56,046 nucleotides of DNA from assembly GCA_017510065.1 (NCBI GenBank), contig JAFWOB010000220.1:1-56046 (forward strand), read 5' to 3'. This DNA comes from Parasporobacterium sp. (lineage in GTDB: Bacteria; Bacillota; Clostridia; Lachnospirales; Lachnospiraceae). Every line of letters starts with the position of its first letter. Positions within the stretch are counted from its first letter, which is position 1. This document shows, piece after piece, positions 9,821-17,707 of the stretch. The notes beneath the pieces were generated by a model. That model was not told the DNA's origin. It was given only the letters and a program-made list of their open reading frames with translations, and did no database searches. The position numbers and the translations under genes were made by a program.

Positions 9821-11203
9821 ATGAAACAGGATATTGATTTTAACAGAAAACAGAAAGTGCATTTCATCGGAATCGGCGGCATCAGCATGAGTGCGATCGC
9901 ACAGGTCCTCCTCTCCAGAGGATTCGATGTGACGGGTTCCGATGCAAAAGCTTCCGATATGACAGAGCAGCTTAAAAAACTGGGGGCAGAGATCTTTATC
10001 GGTCAGTCGGCGGACAATATCTCTGATGACGTGGATATGGTGGTATATACCGCTGCGATCTCACAGGATAACCCTGAACTGAAAAAGGCAAAAGCACTGG
10101 GGATCTCCTGCATGACAAGGGCGGAGTTTCTCGGACAGATGATGAAAAATTACAGTACCGCGGTCTGTGTTTCCGGTACTCACGGCAAGACGACGACGAC
10201 TTCTATGCTGTCGGAGATCATGATGGATGCAGAGGTGGATCCGACGATCATGGTGGGAGGGATCATGCCCTCTATCAACGGCAATACCAGGATCGGTGCA
10301 TCCGGACATTTTATCACGGAAGCCTGTGAATATACCAACAGCTTCCTGTCCTTCTTCCCGACAGTGGCTGTGATCCTGAACATCAAAGAAGATCATATGG
10401 ATTTCTTCAAGGATCTGGATGATATCCGCCACAGCTTCCGGGAGTTTGCCCATCTGCTGCCGGACGACGGCGTGCTGGTGATGAACGGGGAAATTGAAGA
10501 TCCGGATTATATCACGGAAGGACTTGGCTGCAGGATCATCACCTTCGGCCTCCGGGAAGACTGTGATGTAAGAGCACGGAATATTACCTGCAATGCGGTC
10601 GCCTGCCCGGGATTTGACCTGTATATGGGCGATTCCTTTATGGGCCGGGTACAGCTCAGAGTACCCGGGGAACATAACGTTTACAATGCGCTGGCTTCGA
10701 TCGCTTCCGCACAGGCTATGGGCCTTGATATCAGCAGGGCTATGAAGTGTCTGGAAAGATTCGGAGGCGTAGACAGAAGATTCCAGTATAAAGGGCAGAC
10801 CGGCGGCATCACGGTGATCGATGATTATGCCCATCACCCGGACGAGATCGAGGCAACACTTAAGGCAGCCCTCAATATTCCCCATAAAAAACTGTGGGTT
10901 GTCTTCCAGCCCCATACATACAGCCGTACAGAGGCTTTTATGGACGATTTTGTCAAACAGCTTTCCAGGGCGGATGCCGTGATCCTGGCGGAGATTTATC
11001 CGGCGAGGGAGCAGAATATCCATGGGATCTCTTCGCGGGATATGGTAGAGAAGATCCGGCAGAACGGTACCGAGTGTTATTATTTTCCGACGTTTGATGA
11101 AATAGAAAATTTTTTACTGGAAAACTGTGAGAGCGGCGATGTGTTCATAACTATGGGAGCCGGGGATGTTGTTTTAATAGGGGATTATATTCTCGGAAAT
11201 TAG
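9821..11203 (+). CDS. murC: UDP-N-acetylmuramate--L-alanine ligase
   Basis: MurC adds the first amino acid, L-alanine, to UDP-MurNAc in cytoplasmic peptidoglycan precursor synthesis. The product is 460 residues, the usual length. The N-terminal Rossmann domain reads VHFIGIGGISMSAIAQVL; the ATP loop VSGTHGKTTTTSML lies near residue 115; the EACEYTNSFLSFFP and DDYAHHPDEI motifs typical of Mur ligases follow. ATG 9821 is preceded by GAAGGA with good spacing. It follows exoA by 31 bp. Confidence 0.97.
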   Translation: MKQDIDFNRKQKVHFIGIGGISMSAIAQVLLSRGFDVTGSDAKASDMTEQLKKLGAEIFIGQSADNISDDVDMVVYTAAISQDNPELKKAKALGISCMTRAEFLGQMMKNYSTAVCVSGTHGKTTTTSMLSEIMMDAEVDPTIMVGGIMPSINGNTRIGASGHFITEACEYTNSFLSFFPTVAVILNIKEDHMDFFKDLDDIRHSFREFAHLLPDDGVLVMNGEIEDPDYITEGLGCRIITFGLREDCDVRARNITCNAVACPGFDLYMGDSFMGRVQLRVPGEHNVYNALASIASAQAMGLDISRAMKCLERFGGVDRRFQYKGQTGGITVIDDYAHHPDEIEATLKAALNIPHKKLWVVFQPHTYSRTEAFMDDFVKQLSRADAVILAEIYPAREQNIHGISSRDMVEKIRQNGTECYYFPTFDEIENFLLENCESGDVFITMGAGDVVLIGDYILGN

Positions 11204-11361
11204 TTATCCACTTTATCCACAAAATTTCAAGGCCTGCCGGGTCGGGAAAAATGTATAAATTAAAAACCTGAAAAACACTTGACTTGTCGAATTGACACGG
11301 CCCTTCGAAAAGGGGGGTTCTGTTGTTTTTTGTCAAGTGTTTTTTATCCACATTATACACA
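11204..11361. promoter_or_regulatory. Cluster of DnaA-box-like sites upstream of primosome genes
   Basis: Four 9-mers match or nearly match the DnaA box TTATNCACA: TTATCCACT at 11204-11212, TTATCCACA at 11213-11221, TTATCCACA at 11344-11352 and TTATACACA at 11353-11361. Each pair is head to tail without a gap, and a further TTTCCACAT follows at 11363. They lie in the 308-bp spacer before the DnaD/DnaI-type genes. In Bacillus subtilis DnaA binds upstream of the dnaB-dnaI operon, so regulation by DnaA is plausible here. The role is inferred. Confidence 0.65.
11271..11344. repeat. Inverted repeat / hairpin between the DnaA-box pairs
   Basis: A perfect 13-bp inverted repeat, aaaaacacttgac at 11271-11283 and gtcaagtgttttt at 11332-11344, surrounds a 48-nt interior that has its own ccctt/aaggg mini-stem. 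The right arm runs into a T-tract, so it could end murC transcription. It could also be a tiny mobile remnant. Confidence 0.5.
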
Positions 11362-11417
11362 CTTTCCACATATCAGCGTTTATTGCGGATGCCGCAAAAA
11401 CAGCGGTTTTTTGCTAC

Positions 11418-11446
11418 TTTTCAAACCAATTTCCTTGTGCTATATT
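11418..11446 (+). promoter_or_regulatory. Candidate promoter for the dnaD-like operon
   Basis: TTTTCA at 11418-11423 and an extended -10, TGC-TATATT with TATATT at 11441-11446, are spaced by 17 bp. The start codon of the next gene is 65 bp further on. The -35 is weak; the extended TGn supports the -10. Confidence 0.45.
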
Positions 11447-11511
11447 ACCCATGCTTTCGGAAAACGAGATATGTATTACGCTGCCCGGAAGTCTTAAAGG
11501 GGAGTTTATCA

Positions 11512-12609
11512 ATGAGCAATTTTACACTTAAACAGGACGGATTTAACAGTTATACGGCGATCTCAAACTGCTTTATCGAGCAGTTTATGCCTTATGCTGC
11601 CGGAGAGTTTGTAAAGATCTATATCTACCTGCTTAAGTGCGTGGGGGAAAACAAGTCCGAACTGTCCATTTCCAAGATCGCGGATGCGTTTAACAATACG
11701 GAAAAGGATGTGGTAAGGGCCCTGAAATACTGGCAGCGCAAAGGGCTTCTGCGGCTTACCTTCGATGATGAGAATGCCCTGACCTCCCTTCACATCGTTT
11801 CCCTGACAGAAGTACCCGGATCTGTAGAGGAGCCGGCTCCGGAGAAACTGACCCTGAATGTGACGGATGCACCGATTCCCGGGCAGCCGGTACACAAGGT
11901 TCCGGACGATCCTGCCATTCCGGCGAAAAAGGATTATTCCAGATCCGAGATCCAGATGTTTTCCGGACAGGAGGAACTCAGCCAGTTATTCTATATTATC
12001 CAGAAATATCTGGGAAGGTCCCTGACAGGACAGGACACCAATACCGTGCTGTATCTGTATGACGGGCTGAAGTTCCCGGCAGACCTGATCGAGTATCTGT
12101 TTGAGTACTGTGTTTCCAGAAACCACAAGAGTATCCGCTATATTGAGAAGACGGCGCTTGCGTGGGCGGAAAGCGGGATCCGCAGCGTGAAGGCAGCGAA
12201 ACTGATGTCTGCCATTTATACCGATGACTGCTATCATGTCATGAATGCGTTCGGGCTTAACAACAGAAAGCCCACGAAGACAGAATCGGACTATGTTTCC
12301 AAGTGGACCCTTTCCTACGGGTTTGATATGCAGATCATCCTTGCAGCATGCAATAAGACCATGGATCAGCTGCATCAGCCCAGTTTCGAGTACACGGATG
12401 CGATCCTGAAAAACTGGAAGAGCAGCGGGGTTTCCGATGCGGAGGATATCCGGAAACTGGACGAGGCTTTTGAGATGTCTGCCAGAAAAAAGGAACTGAA
12501 GCAGACGAAGGAATCTGCCAATACAGCCGTCAACAGCCGGTTCAATAATTTTTCCCAGCGCAGTTATGATTATGCCGCATTGGAAAAAAAGCTGATCGGG
12601 AAAAACTGA
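11512..12609 (+). CDS. DnaD/DnaB-type replication initiation protein
   Basis: This protein belongs to the DnaB/DnaD family that helps load the replicative helicase in Bacillota. The product is 365 residues. The N-terminal 110 residues form a winged-helix-like region (SKIADAFNNTEKDVVRALKYWQ). Two DnaB_2/DnaD C-domains follow, near residues 145-225 (SQLFYIIQKYLGRSLTGQD) and 232-315 (KTESDYVSKWTLSYGFDMQII), the tandem layout common in clostridia. ATG 11512 is preferred over upstream in-frame starts because AAAGGGGAG lies just before it. The next gene, a DnaI-type loader, is 13 bp away, which supports the replication role. Confidence 0.88.
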   Translation: MSNFTLKQDGFNSYTAISNCFIEQFMPYAAGEFVKIYIYLLKCVGENKSELSISKIADAFNNTEKDVVRALKYWQRKGLLRLTFDDENALTSLHIVSLTEVPGSVEEPAPEKLTLNVTDAPIPGQPVHKVPDDPAIPAKKDYSRSEIQMFSGQEELSQLFYIIQKYLGRSLTGQDTNTVLYLYDGLKFPADLIEYLFEYCVSRNHKSIRYIEKTALAWAESGIRSVKAAKLMSAIYTDDCYHVMNAFGLNNRKPTKTESDYVSKWTLSYGFDMQIILAACNKTMDQLHQPSFEYTDAILKNWKSSGVSDAEDIRKLDEAFEMSARKKELKQTKESANTAVNSRFNNFSQRSYDYAALEKKLIGKN

Positions 12610-12622
12610 CAGGAGTTTTTGA

Positions 12623-13603
12623 TTGAGTATTTCAGGCTCTGCTTACCAGCAGATATTAAGAGAATATGATGCCAGACAGCTGAAAGCTGTCCGGGAATGC
12701 CGGTATCGTGTGGAGAAGATTGAAGAGGAAATCCCGGAGCTGGTTTCTATAGACAGCCGTATCGCAGAACTTTCTGTGGATATGGCTGTTATGCGTATCA
12801 GAGGAACATCCTGTGACAGGGCGGCTCTTGAAGAACAGAAAAAAGCATTGGTCTTAAGACGCAGGGAACTTCTCAAACAGGCCGGTTATTCCGAACAGGA
12901 TCTGCTGCCCCGCTACCGGTGTGAGAAATGCAAAGATACCGGGTTTGTCGACGGCCGGGAATGCAGCTGCTTCCGTAGGGAGATCATCAGCCTTTTGTAT
13001 GATCAGTCCAATATCAGGGAGATACTGGAAAAAGAAAATTTCTCGACCTGTGACCTTCGGTACTACCGAAAAGATCCGCTGCCGGAGGAAAATGGGGAGA
13101 GTCCGTTCAGTATCGCTAAAAAAGCTTTTGAATATGCAGTGGATTTTGTGAAGAATTTTGAATCATCATCTGATAATCTGTTTATAACCGGTGCGACCGG
13201 TACAGGAAAGACTTTCTTATGTAACTGCATTGCCAAAGAGATCCTGGATAAAGGATACCCGGTTATTTATCTATCTGCAGTAAAGCTGTTTGGGATCCTG
13301 GCGGGCAATGCCTTCGGCAGCCGCAGTCAGGAACGTTCCGATGAAGACCTGTTTTCCTGCGACCTGCTGATCATCGACGATCTCGGAACGGAATATGCAA
13401 ATTCTTTTACCCAATCAGCCTTTTTCAACTGTATTAACGAGCGGATGCTCCGACATAAACACACGATCATTTCCACGAATCTGTCGATCGAACAGATCCG
13501 AACCAATTATTCAGAACGGGTTTTTTCCCGCATTGCGGAAAAATATAAATTTATAAAACTGTTGGGCGAAGATATCAGGATTATCAGGAAATTGGAGGGA
13601 TAA
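12623..13603 (+). CDS. dnaI: DnaI/DnaC-type helicase loader ATPase
   Basis: This AAA+ protein loads the replicative helicase at origins or restarted forks. The product is 326 residues. The N-terminal part is helical, followed by a cysteine cluster (CEKCKDTGFVDGRECSC, about residues 96-112) likely to bind zinc. The ATPase core has Walker A GATGTGKTFLC near residue 190, Walker B LLIIDDLGTE near 250, and the sensor region SERVFSRIAEKYKF. The start is TTG 12623; AGGAG at 12611-12615 is 7 bp upstream and no better ATG fits. It sits between the DnaD-like gene and prs. Confidence 0.92.
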   Translation: MSISGSAYQQILREYDARQLKAVRECRYRVEKIEEEIPELVSIDSRIAELSVDMAVMRIRGTSCDRAALEEQKKALVLRRRELLKQAGYSEQDLLPRYRCEKCKDTGFVDGRECSCFRREIISLLYDQSNIREILEKENFSTCDLRYYRKDPLPEENGESPFSIAKKAFEYAVDFVKNFESSSDNLFITGATGTGKTFLCNCIAKEILDKGYPVIYLSAVKLFGILAGNAFGSRSQERSDEDLFSCDLLIIDDLGTEYANSFTQSAFFNCINERMLRHKHTIISTNLSIEQIRTNYSERVFSRIAEKYKFIKLLGEDIRIIRKLEG

Positions 13604-13604
13604 T

Positions 13605-14780
13605 ATGCTGCGAGAAGACATTCAGATCAATACCATCCCGGTTGGTGAGCTCGGACTCATTGCGCTTGCCAGCTGCAAGGAGATGGGAAAGCAGGTGGAT
13701 GATTATATTTCATCCTGGAGAAAGCACAGAAATAGCGATTACGAAGACAGTCTTGCTTTGTCAGGTTACAAGAAGGATTCCTATCTGATCAATGTCGACA
13801 ATCCCCGGTTCGGTTCCGGAGAGGCAAAAGGCATTATCTATGATTCTGTCCGAGGCAAAGATGTTTTCATCATGGTTGATGTATGCAATCACAGTGTGAC
13901 ATATTCCCTTTGCGGCAAGACCAACTGCATGTCACCCGACGATCATTTCCAGGACCTCAAGAGGATCATCGCAGCAATCGCCGGGAAAGCCAAAAGGATC
14001 ACAGTCATCATGCCCTTCCTGTATGAAAGCCGCCAGCACAAACGGACCGCCCGGGAATCTCTGGACTGCGCCATGGGGCTTCAGGAACTGTATGCCATGG
14101 GCGTGGACAATGTCATCACATTCGATGCCCATGATCCGAGAGTTATCAACTGCTCCCCTCTGAAGGGCTTTGATACGATCAGGGCTTCCTATCAGTTTTT
14201 GAAGGCATTGTGCCAGCATGTCAATGACATCGGGTTTGATGCAGATCATCTGATGATGATCTCCCCGGACGAAGGTGCCATCGAGCGTTCCGTATTCTTT
14301 GCCAGTGTGCTGGGAATCAATATGGGAATGTTCTACAAGAGACGTGATTATTCCAAGATCGTCAACGGCATGAATCCAATCGTTGCCCATGAATACCTGG
14401 GTGCCGATCTTGCCGGCAAAGATGTGATCGTGGTGGACGACATGATCTCCTCCGGCGGCAGTATGATCGATACAGCGAAGGACCTGAAGGCACGAGGAGC
14501 CAAGAGAGTGTTTATCTTCTCTACATTCGGACTGTTTACCAACGGAATGGAAAAGTTTGACCAGGCTTTTGAGGAGGGGATATTTGATAAGATCCTTACC
14601 ACGAATCTGACTTATCAGACTCCGGAACTACTGGCGCGGGATTACTATATCAGTGTTGATATGTACAAGTATATTTCCTATCTGGTCGATACGTTGAACC
14701 ATGATACCTCTATTGCGGATCTTCTCGATCCGGCTCCGAGGATCAAGGAGCTGATCGAAGACTATAACATAAGAGCCTAG
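13605..14780 (+). CDS. prs: Ribose-phosphate pyrophosphokinase (long form)
   Basis: PRPP synthetase makes phosphoribosyl pyrophosphate for nucleotide, histidine and tryptophan synthesis. The product is 391 residues, longer than the usual 310-320, with an extended N-terminus typical of some clostridial forms. The conserved RQHKRTARESL flexible loop, the NVITFDAHDPR metal segment and the PRPP loop VIVVDDMISSGGSMIDTA are present. ATG 13605 lies one base after the dnaI stop, with TTGGAGGG before it. The IS element is inserted about 30 bp downstream, so any native terminator may be displaced. Confidence 0.93.
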   Translation: MLREDIQINTIPVGELGLIALASCKEMGKQVDDYISSWRKHRNSDYEDSLALSGYKKDSYLINVDNPRFGSGEAKGIIYDSVRGKDVFIMVDVCNHSVTYSLCGKTNCMSPDDHFQDLKRIIAAIAGKAKRITVIMPFLYESRQHKRTARESLDCAMGLQELYAMGVDNVITFDAHDPRVINCSPLKGFDTIRASYQFLKALCQHVNDIGFDADHLMMISPDEGAIERSVFFASVLGINMGMFYKRRDYSKIVNGMNPIVAHEYLGADLAGKDVIVVDDMISSGGSMIDTAKDLKARGAKRVFIFSTFGLFTNGMEKFDQAFEEGIFDKILTTNLTYQTPELLARDYYISVDMYKYISYLVDTLNHDTSIADLLDPAPRIKELIEDYNIRA

Positions 14781-14845
14781 GAAATGCACTCCTTTGACGC
14801 ATTGCAATGTAAAAGGGGCTGTGAAAAAAGCATAGCCTAAAAAAC

Positions 14846-14887
14846 AAAGAAGGATCGAGGGTTTAAAAACACCCAAGATCCTTCTTT
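14846..14887 (+). terminator. Hairpin terminator inside the left end of the IS
   Basis: An 11-bp perfect stem, aaagaaggatc at 14846-14856 with gatccttcttt at 14877-14887, plus an inner gggt/accc stem, ends in TTTT. It lies just before the transposase and probably blocks read-through from prs. Confidence 0.7.
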
Positions 14888-14908
14888 TGTGTTAAAATTA
14901 AACTTGCG

Positions 14909-16483
14909 ATGAATAATAATAACAAGTTTCATTTTAACCCTAAACAGGCAGTTTTGCCAATGCTTATTCAGGATTATCTGGACATCTGTGATCCAGTGCT
15001 GACCTTTGATCGATTCATGGGAGGGATCGAACTGGAGAAATATCTGAAAAACATCCCGAAACACTATACGGGCAGATTCAGGTATGACCCGGTCAGCATG
15101 TTGAAAACAGTGCTGTTCGGATTCATGACGAATGGCTACATCTCTTTACGTGAACTGGAGGATCAGTGCAGGGTGAATCTCCGTTTCATGTATCTTATGG
15201 AGCATCAGGCCCCATCCTACCGAACCTTCGGCTACTTCATAAATGAAGTGCTCGCCGATTCCATCGAAGAAATATTCAACGACATTAACCGGAAAATCTT
15301 CGAAACAGAACACGTGGATCTTCAGCACCTGTACATTGATGGCTCCAAGTTTGAAGCAGCTGCAAACAAGTATACGTGGGTATGGAAAAAGGCAACAGAG
15401 AAATCCAGGTACCGTCTGTTCGACAAGATCACAGCACTGTTCCGGGCCATCAATGAAGAACTATCGTATACGGGGACGAAGCTATGTATCAACACAGAGT
15501 ATGCGCCGGAGTATCTCAGGGAAACCGCAGAGAGATATGCGGAACTATGGCAGTTGGACGAAGCACGGTTCCAACATGGCAGGGGCCATCACAAGACGTT
15601 CCAGCAGCGCCACTATGAGGAACTCGTGAAGTATGCACAAAAGCTGGAGGAATACGTGGAAAAGATCCATATATGCGGGGAAGGGCGGAACAGCTACTCA
15701 AAAACAGACCATTCCGCCACCTTCATGCGGATCAAGACAGATTATATGGGGAATGACCAGCTGCTTCCTGCGTATAATGTCCAGATCGGGGTCGCGGATG
15801 AATATATCGCCGTGGTTGACGTGAACCAGTACCGGTCGGACACGGACTGTTTTATCCCGCTGATGGATAAGTTCCGGGAGACCTACGGTTTTTATCCGAA
15901 GTACCCTGTCGCAGATGCAGGATATGGCTCTTACAACAATTATATCTTCTGTGAACAGAACGGGATGGAAAAATACATGAAATTCCCCATGTTCCAGAAG
16001 GAAACAAACGACCAGAAGTACCATGAGGACCCGTTCCGGGCCGTGAACTTCCCAATCGACTCTGACGGGGTCATGCGGTGCCCGAATGGAAAAGCCTTCC
16101 ATCTTGAATACCGCCAGCATGTGAGAGGGAACGCTTATGGCAGGCAGGAAGAAGTATACCGGTGTGAGGACTGTTCCGGATGTCCTTATTCGGAAAAATG
16201 CAAAAAGAGCGATCAGGACCGTACTGTAAGGATCAACCGGGAGCTTACCGCCATGCATCAGGAGGTTATAAATAACCTGGAGAGCATCCATGGGGCCCTT
16301 CTCAGGATGAACCGTTCCATACAGGCAGAAGGTACTTTTGGGATCATGAAAAATGACCGCTGGTATAAACGGATCGTACGCAGAGGCATTAAATCTGTCC
16401 GGCTTGAAGTTTTGCTTGTTTCTATTGGGCAGAATCTCTATAAATTTTACAACAAACAGAAGAGGGCAATAGCAGCTTCATAA
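14909..16483 (+). CDS. IS1182 family transposase
   Basis: This is the DDE transposase that moves the surrounding element. The product is 524 residues, full length for the family. The N-terminal DUF772-like domain includes DPVSMLKTVLFGFMTNGY; the first catalytic Asp is in LYIDGSKFEAAANKY near residue 145; the middle holds a second acidic segment (KYPVADAGYGSYNNYIF); a four-Cys segment (CEDCSGCPYSEKC) precedes the C-terminal NRSIQAEGTFGIMKND with the catalytic Glu. No frameshift is seen, so the element may be active. Confidence 0.95.
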   Translation: MNNNNKFHFNPKQAVLPMLIQDYLDICDPVLTFDRFMGGIELEKYLKNIPKHYTGRFRYDPVSMLKTVLFGFMTNGYISLRELEDQCRVNLRFMYLMEHQAPSYRTFGYFINEVLADSIEEIFNDINRKIFETEHVDLQHLYIDGSKFEAAANKYTWVWKKATEKSRYRLFDKITALFRAINEELSYTGTKLCINTEYAPEYLRETAERYAELWQLDEARFQHGRGHHKTFQQRHYEELVKYAQKLEEYVEKIHICGEGRNSYSKTDHSATFMRIKTDYMGNDQLLPAYNVQIGVADEYIAVVDVNQYRSDTDCFIPLMDKFRETYGFYPKYPVADAGYGSYNNYIFCEQNGMEKYMKFPMFQKETNDQKYHEDPFRAVNFPIDSDGVMRCPNGKAFHLEYRQHVRGNAYGRQEEVYRCEDCSGCPYSEKCKKSDQDRTVRINRELTAMHQEVINNLESIHGALLRMNRSIQAEGTFGIMKNDRWYKRIVRRGIKSVRLEVLLVSIGQNLYKFYNKQKRAIAAS

Positions 16484-16566
16484 GATATCAACATCATAAT
16501 CTTATGGGGTAAGGGGATTTATACCCTTTTTTATAGAAATGGCAATGTTTTTAACAAAAAAGAAAG

Positions 16567-16600
16567 GACGCATGAAAAAACTTTCGTTTTTTCACACGCC
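16567..16600 (-). terminator. Hairpin at the right IS end, likely spoVG terminator
   Basis: Read on the minus strand, a stem built on gaaaaaac/gttttttc (+ strand 16573-16580 and 16585-16592) with partly paired flanks is followed by a T-rich run (ctttcttttttg). It follows the spoVG stop by about 30 bp and overlaps the right inverted repeat of the IS, so one sequence may serve both purposes. Confidence 0.55.
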
Positions 16601-16632
16601 CTTTTGATGTTTTTACAACCCACGTTTGTTAT

Positions 16633-16914
16633 TTACAAGTCGGATTCGGAAGCAGCCTGTGAGGCGACTTCTTCATATTTGTTCAGAATGAGATTCTGAA
16701 GGAATGAACGTGTCTCCTGATTGATCGGGTGAACGATATCACGATATTCGCCGTCCTGTGCTTTGCGGCTCGGCATAGCAATAAAAGAACCTTTTTCGCC
16801 GTCGATGATCTTGATGTCGTGAACAACAAATTCATTATCGATCGTAATCGAAGCCACCGCTTTCATTTTTCCTTCCTTTTTGATAAGCCTTACATTCACA
16901 TCTGTTATATTCAT
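16633..16914 (-). CDS. spoVG: Septation/sporulation regulator SpoVG
   Basis: SpoVG is a small nucleic-acid-binding regulator conserved in Bacillota, first known from sporulation and septum placement. The product is 93 residues. It starts [20 protein letters not shown] and has the hallmark [20 protein letters not shown] and [11 protein letters not shown] segments. ATG at 16914 is chosen over an upstream start because AGAAGGAGT lies immediately before it. The C-terminus is short and acidic. It is transcribed against the genes on both sides. Confidence 0.96.
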   Translation of the reverse strand: MNITDVNVRLIKKEGKMKAVASITIDNEFVVHDIKIIDGEKGSFIAMPSRKAQDGEYRDIVHPINQETRSFLQNLILNKYEEVASQAASESDL

Positions 16915-16989
16915 AAAAAAACTCCTTCTGTGTTGCTCAAAGAAAGTCCCGTAAGATAGCAAATAAACACTTTTCTTTATTTTGTTAAC

Positions 16990-17018
16990 AATATAACACT
17001 TGTATCTCAAAAATACAA
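16990..17018 (-). promoter_or_regulatory. Promoter of spoVG
   Basis: On the minus strand TTGTAT (+ 17013-17018) and TATATT (+ 16990-16995) are 17 bp apart, about 75 bp before the spoVG start. It fits a vegetative sigma factor; a sigma-H type signal was not evident. Confidence 0.55.
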
Positions 17019-17146
17019 CGATGAACTAAATGAATATTAAAAAAAGAAAATCGGACAAAATGTCACATTATAATTTGGCAGTGCTTTTTAAAGCGGGAAG
17101 ATTGAGGTATAATAAATCGATATTATTTTGCGAAAAGAGGAATCTC

Positions 17147-17707
17147 ATGTATCTGATAACAGGATTGGGCAACCCTACAGAGCAGTACCGGCATACAAGG
17201 CACAATGCAGGGTTTGATTGTATAGACATTCTTTCATCCATGCTTTCGATCAAAGTGAACCGGGCGCTCCATAAGTCCCATTATGGCAAAGGCGCTGCGG
17301 GAAAAGAAAAAGTGATCCTGGCCAAGCCCCAGACGTTTATGAATCTCAGCGGACAGGCAGTTCAGTCACTGATGCATTTTTATAAGATCGACAAAGAGCA
17401 TCTGATCGTGATCTACGATGATTCCGATCTGGAGCCGGGGAAAATCCGGATCCGGAAAAGCGGATCTGCCGGCGGGCATAACGGGATGAAGGATATCATC
17501 AAGATGATCGGGACGCAGGATTTCGTCCGCATCCGGATCGGAATCGGAAAACCGCCGGAATACATGGATATGGCGGATTATGTGCTCAGCAGGCCGGAAG
17601 GGGAAGAAAAAAAGTTAATTGAGGCAGCTTATGAAAGAGCTGCCCTGGCAGCCAGGGACGTGATCGAGAATGGAGCCGATCATGCCATGAACCATTTTAA
17701 TTCATGA
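17147..17707 (+). CDS. pth: Peptidyl-tRNA hydrolase
   Basis: Pth frees tRNA from peptidyl-tRNAs that drop off the ribosome. The product is 186 residues, the usual size. Visible hallmarks are GLGNPTEQYRHTRHNAGF with the catalytic His, KPQTFMNLSGQAV, VIYDDSDLEPGKIRIR and SAGGHNGMKDII. ATG 17147 is preferred over 17030 because the protein then begins at the conserved MYLITGLGNP and an AGAGG site precedes it. A TATAAT lies at 17108-17113, without a clear -35. It overlaps mfd by ATGA. Confidence 0.96.
   Translation: MYLITGLGNPTEQYRHTRHNAGFDCIDILSSMLSIKVNRALHKSHYGKGAAGKEKVILAKPQTFMNLSGQAVQSLMHFYKIDKEHLIVIYDDSDLEPGKIRIRKSGSAGGHNGMKDIIKMIGTQDFVRIRIGIGKPPEYMDMADYVLSRPEGEEKKLIEAAYERAALAARDVIENGADHAMNHFNS

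Larger units (their letters stand above)
14811..16606 (+). mobile_element. IS1182-type insertion sequence, apparently intact
   Basis: The element has imperfect terminal inverted repeats of about 25 bp, 14811-14835 and 16581-16605, matching at 20 of 25 positions around the shared tgtgaaaaaa core. One transposase gene fills it. ATGT at 14807-14810 and ATGT at 16607-16610 may be a 4-bp target duplication. The left end carries an inward-protecting terminator. It sits between prs and spoVG. Confidence 0.8.

Noticed and set aside
11204-11361. The DnaA-box cluster as the chromosome origin
   Set aside because: No dnaA, dnaN, recF, rpmH or gyrase genes are nearby and the AT-rich unwinding region is short, so a regulatory or titration site is more likely than oriC.
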